Source: Hypsibius dujardini
Taxonomy: Eukaryota > Tardigrada > Eutardigrada > Parachela > Hypsibiidae
Reading direction: 5' to 3'
Length of the DNA: 21,377 bases
Assembly (NCBI GenBank): GCA_001579985.1
Contig: LRSR01008670.1
Span: 1 to 21,377, forward strand
In this document: positions 1-9,876 of the stretch, one piece after another
Position numbering within the stretch: the first letter of the stretch is position 1
Layout: the number at the start of each line of letters is the position of its first letter
Notes under the pieces: model-generated
The model's input: only the letters and a program-made list of their open reading frames with translations
The model's database searches: none
Told to the model about the DNA's origin: nothing
Position numbers and translations under genes: made by a program

Positions 1-1599
1 TGCGAATTGTCTCCGCGGTTAAGGGAGGATAAAAAACGAAACTGCCGGCAGTGAATGCCAGCCAATGACGACGGATGGTGTGTGTGAGGATGTGAGTACC
101 ATAGAAAACGGATGTGAGGTGCGCAGTGAAGCGTGACCGTGATGATGCTCCACTGCAGGGATCATATATATTCCGGAACTATATAGAGACTCATAGAAAA
201 ATTTTTATTGATGTCTCAGCTGCCGTCGCCTTCTCCGGTTGCAATGGCAAGAATTTGTGGCTGAGATTTTTGCTATCGATCACACACACAGACACACACA
301 GAGACACAGAGAGAGAGAGAGTCACTGGCACACACACAGACACACACACAGAGTCACTTGCAGACAGTGAAACTAGGGAGAAAAAATCTCAATTATCATC
401 CAAGGAACACGAGAGAGAGCGAGAGGCAAAAGTGAATGGTGAAATGAGATCGGGAACGCGGGAGACGAGACGAAGGCGAGTGCGAGGTAAGAAAAAATCG
501 ATAAAATTTGAGCCTTGTTTTGAAAAACATACACAAAGGGGCGTGGCTTGCGGGATTTGCGGGCGAATCGTCGTCATGTTCTACGGTAATGCGCCCACGA
601 TGTCGGAAGCTGCATAGGCGCTGCTCCAATTAGCACAATGGCATGAGTTTATGTGTGCAGAACTAGAAGTTAAAACCCAATCGAACAGCTGATCGTTATT
701 CTGGCAGAACAACGTTGACTAGCGATTGATTGATGAATTGACTAATTTGAGAGGTTTAGAGCACAGCATTTGCGGTTTCACTTTCAGACAGACAATTCTT
801 TCCTGGTTTCTCGCCGGAAGTTTCTGCCAAATTTAAATCCGCCACGTGCATCTACGGCAGAACACGTCGTGGAAGCCGCCGAGGGTTTTTTTTTCATCAA
901 ACCGTTCGGATTTGACGTGAAACGCGGTCGGTCATTAGACTTCCTTTCCCTGTCCGGACTATAGGCATCCACAGCACGACAGTCGTAGTCGATTGATTGA
1001 TCGGCTGCGTTTGGGTTTCGAAAACCGGTCTGAGACTTGCTTTCTCTTCACTCTCTGCTGAATCCCGTGGACTTTTTAAATTCAACGCAACACGTGGAAT
1101 CGAATTAACTTTGATTCTAAGGTTCTCAATTATTCAATCCAGAAAGGCAGACGGAGAGATTCGTATCAGCGCGTCATATTCAACACTTGATTCAACGGTT
1201 GATTGATATATTGTATGTTTTCAGGCAGTTCTCGAGTTGGCCAGGAAATATCCTGCGCCTACGGCTGTGAAGCGATACATAAAAATGATATTTAAGTGGG
1301 TGTGCATTGGGAAAGGATTTGCTGGCTCTGGCGGAGTCTTCTGGGATTTTGGCTTGTGCGGCGAAAACGGTTGAGAAGAAGGGCAAAGTGAGATTTCGAA
1401 CGGCAGCACCATACTGCCTAAGCGTGTGATTGATTGATCTCTTGTTTGCGACTTGATTTGACATTACCGTGATATGTGTAGTTGATTGATTGAACATTCA
1501 GTGGGCGAGATTGTACTGCTGTATCTGGCTTTAATTTTCGTTCTCGTTAATTTTATGGGTTTTTTTCAAGTCGTTTAAAAAGATTGTATCTCCTTTTAG
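1..1599. other. Non-coding flank with simple repeats
   Basis: I see no supportable gene in this stretch. The open frames have no recognisable domain and run through simple repeats. A CA/GA-rich microsatellite lies at about 281-420, and short runs of TGAT occur near 724, 990, 1195, 1427 and 1480. A good splice donor (GAG then gtaagaa) starts at 486, and an acceptor ends at 1599 (ccttttag). This region could therefore hold a 5' UTR exon and first intron of the decayed RRM gene that follows, but that is inference. Confidence 0.5.
281..420. repeat. CA/GA-rich microsatellite
   Basis: Imperfect runs of CACA, CAGACA, CACAGA and GAGAGA make up a purine-rich simple repeat on the + strand. The open frame that crosses it simply reads the repeat as T/H/R/E-rich residues and is not evidence of a gene. 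Confidence 0.8.
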
Positions 1600-3240
1600 A
1601 TGCAGGCATTCATGGAGGAGAAGATCTCTGCAGACCTGGAGCAGACCGATGTTGGATCTTCTGAAATCGCTGATGTGCCGCCCTCGTTGAAAGGTGGTCG
1701 GGTCATTGCTGGTGACAGGTATGGTTATGAATGTGGCGGTAATATTGTAACGGCAGTATAAGGGTTTTGATTTTAGTGGTCGAGATCGTTCGTATGTCGC
1801 TCGGTTCGATTCTACCAAACAGCCCGACGGGAAACTAAAGGAGCCCAGTGTGTTCGACAGTGTTTCGCCTGCTCCGAAGCGGTCTGCGGCTTCTCACTGT
1901 TAGCTCGAAGTTGGCGCCCCAGTTGGTCAGTCTGCAGATGAAGAAGCCGGTCAAATGCGAGAAGCTCGTACCTCTTGACCGAAACACGGAATTTTCTCTG
2001 ACGCAGACGGCGAACCGGGGTCTGGTGATGGTCATTTGGTAAGTTGATTTTTGGCCACTTGTTTGTATTGGAGTTTTCATATATTTGCCCTCTGCAATTC
2101 GCCTCGTTTTGTGGGTGACGAATAGTTTTAGTGAGAAAAGTGGTAGCGGGCAACCGCACTCTGAGGTCGACAAAGTCGGGAAACTGTACGTTCCGTTCCT
2201 TCTTAGCCCTACACTGAATTTAATCGGAGCCGCATTTTTCTGTTCAGGATGATGAACCATTGGACGCCTCAAGCTGAACTGCAGGGGACCTGGACCTTAC
2301 TTGCCCAAATAAGTTGGTATAATGTCATTCTTGCCTTACCAATATCGGTTGACTTTGAACTTGAATATCTGTCTTCATTTCCCAGATCATCGCAGTAGTA
2401 TGCATAACATCAGGTCTGTCGCAGAAGATTTGCGAAACGTCTTCTCCTAATTCGGCACTGTCACAGATTTCCGTTCGATGAGCCAAAGTGAACGACTTCT
2501 GGCATTGGTAAGTTTTACCGATGGAATCCAAACAGAAAATACTGGGAATGCTTTGAATGGAAAGTAGAGTCTTTTGTGCGGCCGGTTGGTTACCTGTGCT
2601 TCTACTTCCAGCCTGTATTGTCTTTGCAGTTTCCTGCGCGACTTGAAAATATCCTGTTCATGGTGAAATAGCTTACAGTTTCCGAAAAGCTCTGCTAGAG
2701 GGTCACGGCTCATTCGACTTTCACCGGTCCATCCGGTCGAGCAAATCCAGAAACCGTGAGTTCTTTCCGTTTCCATCTTTTCTTTGGTGTGTTGATCCAT
2801 ATACAGTCGGTCAAAGTCGTCATGTCCATTAAACATGTCCAATAGGATTGATAGTACTCCACAGCCCGAGGCAGTTGTTCAAGGAATGACGAAATTATAT
2901 GTCAGAGCAGTTATGCCACGCCATTGAAACGGGTGCTCTCAAGTGTGCTTGTCTATAGTGCCTTTCTGTATTCGAAACAGCATGCTGGTTTTCCTCTGCA
3001 GTGCGTGGTGCCGGGAATTTGACGAAGAAGCTGTACGGCATGCTGTTTCGATACTTGGCACCATCAGGGACATTCAGTTCGGGGTGAAGCCTAACAGGTC
3101 TCTACCCTTTGCCTTCGTCATTTTCGCCAGTCGAAGTGAAGCGGAGGACGCCCGAAATGCTTTGAATGGAACTTAAGTCGTCGTGCGCGCGGGAGCAGCT
3201 GGTTCCGGGGTTGACTTGAGGTTGAAATGACGTATCGTGT
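1600..3240 (+). pseudogene. Decayed gene for a two-RRM RNA-binding protein
   Basis: No single intact frame exists, but a gene plan is readable. An ATG at 1600 directly follows an acceptor (ccttttag). An exon to 1718 and another from 1777 join in phase over a 58-nt GT/AG intron, giving 81 acidic and charged residues before a TAG at 1901; a coding-like acidic frame continues beyond it with further stops. RRM1 remnant, about 2390-2580: SVAEDLRNVFS, a TAA, then FGTVTDF, and after frame changes GNALNGK. RRM2 remnant: KLYVRAV (RNP2-like) at about 2892-2912, then EFDEEAVRHA, GTIRDIQF, LPFAFVIF (RNP1-like) and SEAEDARNALNGT to 3173, then TAA with VVVRAG in frame beyond it. RRM proteins bind single-stranded RNA in splicing, transport or translation. 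The order acidic leader, RRM1, RRM2 fits one ancestral gene. Stops in both RRMs point to a pseudogene; a live gene with small introns I have misplaced is the alternative. Confidence 0.5.
2943..3176 (+). pseudogene. RRM2 remnant, the best preserved block
   Basis: This open segment carries most of an RRM fold in one frame: helix 1 (EFDEEAVRHAVSILG), strand 2 (TIRDIQFG), strand 3 with an RNP1-like LPFAFVIF, and helix 2 (RSEAEDARNALNG). It stops at TAA exactly where strand 4 should begin, and VVVRAG follows in the same frame. The RNP2-like KLYVRAV lies upstream at about 2892, separated by a stretch that may be an intron ending at ctctgcag (3001). The pattern resembles SR-protein and hnRNP RRMs; I cannot assign the subfamily. 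Confidence 0.5.
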
Positions 3241-5272
3241 TATAGGTTTCTCAACAACGGTGTGGACTTCTCCTGTGAATGGTCAACGACGTCGGAAGTC
3301 TTTTTGTTAACAGGTAACATAATTATTTGTTTCAAGGTTCGCAGTCGTCACTTTTCACAGTGATTGTTTTATTTTCACAGCGCCCTAGGAGCGAAGCTAG
3401 GCGTCATTTCTGGAATATCGCTCAGAAGTTTACAGTAAGGTTGGAGAATGGCCCATAGCTCCGCCCCTTTATCTCCAAAAAGATTTTTGCTAATGCCAAT
3501 CGCTTTAAATTGAATTTTGAGGGGGCAAAGTTCTTTAAATTAAACCTTTTCCAGAAAATTGAAATTTACAGGGGCAATCAGGGAAAATGCAATTTATCCA
3601 GTTTTGTATCAACTCGGATATTTTGCCAAAACAAGTTTTCAAAGCCTAACTGATGAAGCGAATTTTGAAAATCATCATGATTATAAGTATTAGAAAGGCA
3701 TAAAGTGAAGTTTTTTTGCGTTCCACCGTTCTGAAGATCGTTCCAAGTGAGCCGTGGAGTGAAGTAAATCGTAATCAAATTTACTTGCTTCAGCGTGATA
3801 CTATGGCTTTCGAGAGTGTTCGGCAAGTTATTCGCTATGTATCTCGGAAGATTCTCACGGAAAGAGCAGCTTCTGGCGGCCGATCGCAACGGCGGAAGGG
3901 TCCAAACCACAAACAAGGCCTTCTCGTCCATTATCGCCACTCCGCTTCTGGTCATCTCCTATTGTTATTAGTATACACGTACATTCGTACCGTCCTGTAC
4001 TGGAGTGAGCTCTGTTCTATTTATAAGCACTACTGTACTCTGTCTTAGTGGGTGCTGACGTTGATCCGGTCGTTGGTCATTTTTATACATTTTACATGTA
4101 CATGTGCCTGTACACTCCCACAGCACTGATATAAGCTCGCGAATTGCTGCTGTAGGAAGACCAATTCGCAGCACTTCAGTGTTCTCTTCTTACGTCCTGG
4201 TAGTACGATAAGCGGTCTTAGTCGTTATTCTACTAGTATGCCCCCAACGGGATCATGCACTTCCTGGATTCTTTTTGGGAAGATGTTGGGAAGTGAACGG
4301 TGCCGTTTCAGGCGATTAGAACTGGAACTAGTCTATCCACGTTCATTTTCCTCCGGGCTGAGTGGAATGTGTAATGAATGCATGACCGTGGATGCTTCGT
4401 ATGATATATCGATCGTAACCGCGGTCAGCCTGTGGTTACCGGAAATAATTGCAGTGCCGGGCATCTCGTTGCTGGCCGACTGCCCACCCTCACTTACCCG
4501 GCAATACCTGGTCAGTTTAAAGAGAAAGGGCCATGTTTGCACACCGATCAACACACTGCCGCCGCTGAGGGTACACACAACACTCATACAAAGACTGGAA
4601 AATGTGCTGATACGACCGCACAGCCGGAGAGAGAAGCGAGTGAGTGGCATAATCAGTCGCAGCGCGACTGAAATAAACATTCAAGGTATTCGCTGTGTCA
4701 AGGTTTTGACGGAAATTAAAATTCCATTCGATCCCGGTTACTATTACAATCTATCAATATCGTGCGTGCTCTCCCTATTCCGTCGACCTGGCATCGGAAC
4801 GTTCGGCTATGTATTTTTCCTTCGCCACGGTACTCACACGTATTTTTGGACTGGGACACACTAATTGTCTGCACTTAACCGGTTGATGGGCAGTGAAATT
4901 TCAAGTGTCGCCGTCGTGATGCACTGCGTTGCAGCATAGGGCAATTAGTCCGTCGAACGGACGTTCCGTCCGTTCCGTTCCGCTGTTTCTACAATTTTGA
5001 TTCCATTTTCACACTGCAGAGTCAGAGTTGCACCGGAACGGCCTATTGGAATTGGAATTTAATTTGGATTGTGAGTCCCGTTGAGTCCTGTAATTCCGGT
5101 GGTCTCTTAATTAACTCCCAGCCAGTTCCCATTGCATCGTTGTATACGAATTTGCTAACTGACAATTCAATTCGCTGACCGAATGTAGATCTGCTTCTTG
5201 CGACCCGACGGAAATAACCATTGTCCATTTCCATCCACGCTTCTTGGAATCGGTTAATGAGAGCGATTTCAA

Positions 5273-5361
5273 CTCCATTTCAACAGTGCTAGTGGAAACC
5301 AGTTCGCAAATTCCATCTCCATTGAAACAGTGGTAGTGGAAACCCAGTCCGTAAATTCCAT
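5273..5361. repeat. Tandem duplication of about 44 nt
   Basis: Two adjacent copies (5273-5316 and 5317-5361) both read CTCCATT, then AACAGTG, then TAGTGGAAAC, then AAATTCCAT. They differ at about six positions including one inserted C. The repeat sits 135-225 nt upstream of the crumbs start codon. No function is evident. Confidence 0.8.
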
Positions 5362-5443
5362 CAGAGACGTTCCCAGAATTTGTCACATTCCTCAGTCCTC
5401 ACATCTCTCCCGAGGATTTGTCTGATGGAGGACGTCTGGAATA

Positions 5444-5459
5444 AATTCCCCATCTACAG
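5444..5459 (+). promoter_or_regulatory. Candidate 3' splice site just upstream of the crumbs ATG
   Basis: The sequence attccccatctacag ends in AG at 5458-5459, 37 nt before the ATG at 5497, and has pyrimidines before it. It would fit either a 5' UTR intron or a trans-splicing acceptor in a spliced-leader-using phylum. There is no transcript evidence, and I did not identify a leader sequence in the window. Confidence 0.3.
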
Positions 5460-5496
5460 GATCGATCGCTGATGTCTTTCCATTGCATCGATCAGC

Positions 5497-5863
5497 ATGG
5501 CTTGGAGGAGGAATTTTGCGCCGTCTTCACGACCACTTGTTGCATGGCTGCTGTTTTTAGCCATTTTCTCGCCTCCCGCTGCCTCCGCTGACATTCCGTC
5601 GGGCACAAATAATATTACTAGTGCCCTAAGCGTGATCGCCGCGCCGGTGGATGCGGCGAGAAATGATCTCTGCCTGGCATATCCCTGCCAAAACAACGCC
5701 ACTTGCGTGACGTCTCTGACAAATCCGGGAGATTCCTTCAGCTGTGTCTGTCAGCCCGGATGGACTGGTCGGCTCTGTGATGTGGACGTAGATGAGTGCT
5801 CAGCTTCGTTGAATCGTTGCCAGAATGGCGCCATGTGTCGTAACTTTCCCGGCCGATTTCAGT
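5497..5863 (+). CDS. crb: crumbs exon 1: signal peptide, EGF1, start of EGF2
   Basis: The ATG is preceded by an in-frame TGA at 5470. The exon encodes a charged n-region, a hydrophobic core ([11 protein letters not shown]) and a likely cleavage after ASA at about residue 31. A spacer with NIT and NNAT glycosylation sequons, EGF1 (59-94) and the first half of a calcium-binding type EGF2 (DVDEC) follow. The donor is cagt|gtaaga and the exon ends in phase 1, splitting a cysteine codon (T|GT). Confidence 0.93.
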
Positions 5864-8800
5864 GTAAGAGTTTACCATTTGTGTGGGTTTTTGATTTTGA
5901 TTGACTTGTTTGATGTCTGTTTAAGTTTAACTGATTGGGCTGTGATCAATCGTTTGATTGATTGATTGGCTTGTTTGGATTTAGTTTTCTATTTTCGGAT
6001 TTGTTACGCGACTGACTTTCCTGTGGTGCACTGAACTTTTGATTTGATTGGTTCCTCCCAAAATATTTGTTGGGGCATAATGAATCAATATCACTGGATG
6101 TTTTATCAAATTGAGTTAGTCCATTGGAGTTAACGCTTGACTGAATGATATGACTCAATGTTTAATTCTATCGTGCGAATGCTATTGTTTAATAGACAAG
6201 CTTATTTACTTGTAGATTGAATTATTTCTTCGTTTTTTTCGTTATAATTTTAGTAGTAAACTTTGAAAGGCCTCGTATTATTGCGAGAGTTTGAGAACTA
6301 TGATTTATCTGCAGCAGCTATTGCCTGATTGATGTATTAATGGGTTTGTTATTAACAGAGACGCGGGTGATTGATTTTTGATTTGCCATTTGAGAAGTTA
6401 ACATTTTCTAGTCTTTCTTTTCTTAGGTTCTCCGACTTCTCTTTTCCAGCCTCCTGTACTCATCTCACCGATTGACTTGCCTTTATTTCAGGTTACTGCG
6501 TCCCGGGATATCTTGGAGAATTCTGTGATATGGAAGCCAATGAATGTCTCACCAATCCTTGCCGCAACGGCGCTGCATGCACTGATAAGCTCAATGGATA
6601 TGACTGTCACTGCGCTAAAGGTGCGGCAAATTAGATGACTCATTTTTTTAGAATTTTCTCACGACCAGACGGAATTATTAATATATATCCCGAGGCGTCA
6701 ATAATGTCGCGAACATTTTATCATCCGGAGTCGGCCAGAATCGCCGTAGCAATTCACAGTCAGCTGGCCGAACTTGGCTGGTAAAAATTAAAATTGCATG
6801 AAAACGATGTGAACTGGTTAGTCATGTCAAAATCAAATCTTTGAATTTAAATTTTTAATTCATATTACAAAATCTTTGCATTTACCAAAGTCTGATTTGA
6901 AATATTAAATTATTGATTAATTAGTTAAAAATAAAACGCTTCTGCTCAGGTATTTTTAATCAAATTTGGATTGAAATCACCGCTGATTTGAAATTGTTAT
7001 TAAATATTATTAAATTATTAAAATTAAAATGAATAAAATCATTTAAATTAAAATTTAAAATAAATTCGAATTAAAATCACCGCTGATTTCAAATGCTTTT
7101 ATAGTTCGTAGTTTTATTTTGACTGAAAGCAACACTTGACCAGGCGTCTTATTTTAAATTAAATTAGAAATGTCTGATTTTAAATCAAGTTTAACACAAA
7201 ATGCCTATTTTGAATGATTGTGTATATTTATCTAAACATCCACGTACTGTGATTTAATTTTTCTTGTTTTGTTTTGGAGGCTTTTGATCGGTTCTGGTGA
7301 GTTTTCTTTCGACAGCTGCATGTCGGTCATTTTTGGGGATAATTTTGTTTTCAGGCTACACCGGTAAGCGTTGTGAAGTGGACATCAACGAGTGCCAACC
7401 AAATCCCTGCCAAAACGGTGCGATCTGCAACGACTTCCCGGCGGCTTACAACTGCACCTGTCAGCTCGGCTTCACCGGCGTCAACTGCCAAGTGAACATT
7501 GACAACTGCGAGGAGAACCCTTGTCGGAATGCGGGAAGATGCGTCGACGGTGTCAACAAGTAAGCACATTTTTGCTTCGTTTCGTTACGGGTGGAATGTT
7601 TTTCGCCGGTAGTACGGAAGTTGAAGGGGGCGTTGATCGAGGGAGGGGTGGAGCTTCGTTCGGAAAAAGAGTGTTGAGGGGTCGAAAAATGCGGAGGAGG
7701 TGTAGTAGCTGCCGTGGTAGTGATGTCTGTGATGATGGCCGCGACCGAAGCTCTCTTCGAGCGTGACTTGTTTTTTTTAACATCTGTTTCGTTTTTTCTC
7801 TCGCTTTCTTTCAGGGAGGTGGGGGGTGTTTCAAGTGTACAGGGTGGTAGTTTGTAGTAGTGCCGGACCACCGCGGTGTGTGTATTATTGTGACTGGTGT
7901 GGTTGGCCGGGTTTGTGTGATTGAGGCGCGTTGGGTTTGATTAGCCATATGAGCTCGCCAGAGTTGGCCAGAGTTGGCCAGAGGTGGCCAGAGGTGCTAG
8001 AGGTGCCTTTGTCATGTTGTTCCGTAACATTTTTGTGTGGCCTGTGTGTGTGTTCTGTATAGTATACATCCCGGCGATGTAACCGGTCTTTGTTTGGCCG
8101 AACGTCTAGCGGTCGAGAGGTTGTTTATGTCTAGTTTCACGACTCTTTTTTAGGTCGCTGTAGAATTTCCTTTCCAATTTTATGGAAATGGTCCCAAAGA
8201 AGGAATAAAAACTTCACATTGAAAAAGAATATTAGTATCAACATGCTGGCTGGATGTTGAACTCTTTCGATATAGGGGTAACAAGAAGAGTACAAGTAGA
8301 ATAGAGTAGGAATATAAAGAACCCATTAAATTGTTCTTCGTTGACGTTCTCGTGCTAGCGTAATTTTTATCGGGTTAAGGTGATAATTAGTTTAGCTAAG
8401 TAAATTAATTAGTTATTGAATTCCGACGCCTTTATGATTAATTCATTACAGGCTGTAATTTGATTGTAGTATAATTCTGAAATATAAATATGGCTTGTAC
8501 TAACTGGCCCCAACCACACCGTACCTCCTGAATTGTCATTTACTTGTCAATCGAGCGAATGGCCAGCGTATTTGTTGTGTTTGTTTAGAAGCGAGTAGTT
8601 TGCTTTAGCAACGCGTGTGATTTGCTTCTTTCTAGTTTTACATGCAACTGTATGGACACTGGATTTTCCGGACGTTTCTGCGAGCATGAAATTGACGACT
8701 GCGCGTCCTCCCCCTGCCAACACAACGGAACCTGCAAAGACATCGGGAAAGACTACCGCTGTAAGTCCTGGTAGATGATCTCGGGGTCTGCGGCTGAATG

Positions 8801-9840
8801 ATCACTCCACTCTGATTTTCTAGACTTATTGGATTTAATGGTGTGGAATATAACTGACTGGAATTGGTATGCAGTTGATTGATCGATCGACTCGAACGAT
8901 CGCTCCTGATTGACTGATTGATGCTGGAGACGTATTTTGCCCAAAACATTTTTATTGCTTGTATGGTTATTATTTTTGTTTAAATTGTTATTATTATTTT
9001 TCCTGTGTCGTAAAAAATTCTAGTTCAAATTCAAAATTTGTCATTTTTATTACTAATGCTAAATTACATAACATCGTTTTGACATTTTATATATATATTC
9101 AAGGTTCTTTTTTTTATTTGTATTTTTTTATTTTATTTATAATTTAGCCCAAATCACATCTACAGTAAGGTTTATAGTTAGTAATAAAAAATTAATTAAG
9201 TTCGGCCTCTTCGTAATTCAGTTTTAGTAATGAATCATTGTTAAACAATTGCATCTTTTTTGCTATTCGTTGTTTGCTTTTAGGCCGCTGCTTCGACGGC
9301 TACCTCGGGAAGAACTGCGAGGTGGACATTGACGAGTGCCAGGAACCGGTTCCCCCGTGCAAAAACAACGCCACCTGCTACGAACGCTCCAACATTTCCC
9401 ACTACCTCGACCGCACCCTTCTCGGACTGGATCGCGCCTTTTCCTACGAGAAATCTGCCGGTTACGTCTGTGTCTGCCCGCCCGGATTCAAGGGCAAAAA
9501 CTGCGACGTCGAGATTGACGAGTGCGAGACGTCACCGTGCAGGCATGGAGCCTGCAGCGACCTGGTCAACGCCTACCAGTGCACCTGTGGCATGGGCTGG
9601 GAGGGGAAGAACTGTGACGTGGATGTCGATGAGTGCCAGGTGTACGGGCCGTGCTCGAAGCACGGTCGCTGTGAGAATCAGCCGGGCAGTTTTCTCTGCA
9701 AGTGTGACGCCGGATTCGGCGGGACGAACTGCTCCGTTGCGTTGACGGGATGTGATGAACATGGGGAGGGTTGTCCGGAAGGGGTGGAGTGTCCATCGTA
9801 TCCGAAATGTAAGTGAGCCAAAGACACAGTGATTAGATAC

Positions 9841-9876
<36 letters not shown>

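Larger units (their letters stand above)
3241..5496. other. Region between the RRM relic and crumbs
   Basis: No gene is supported here. A 208-codon open frame at 4238-4864 (+) has no domain, signal or repeat that I recognise, and open frames overlap it on the other strand, so I treat it as chance. Short local features are a small inverted repeat around 4952-4976 (GAACGGAC facing GTCCGTTC), a possible acceptor at 5018-5019 (ttttcacactgcag), a tandem duplication at 5273-5361 and a possible acceptor at 5458-5459. The last kilobase is the likely promoter or 5' UTR of crumbs. Confidence 0.45.

Noticed and set aside
114-617. 167-codon open frame on the + strand
   Set aside because: It runs through CA/GA microsatellite and so is T/H/R/E-rich by composition; no domain is present and a strong splice donor lies inside it at 486.
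4238-4864. 208-codon open frame on the + strand
   Set aside because: It has no recognisable domain, signal peptide or repeat. Open frames overlap it on both strands and there are no clear splice or promoter signals. Kept only as an unsupported frame.
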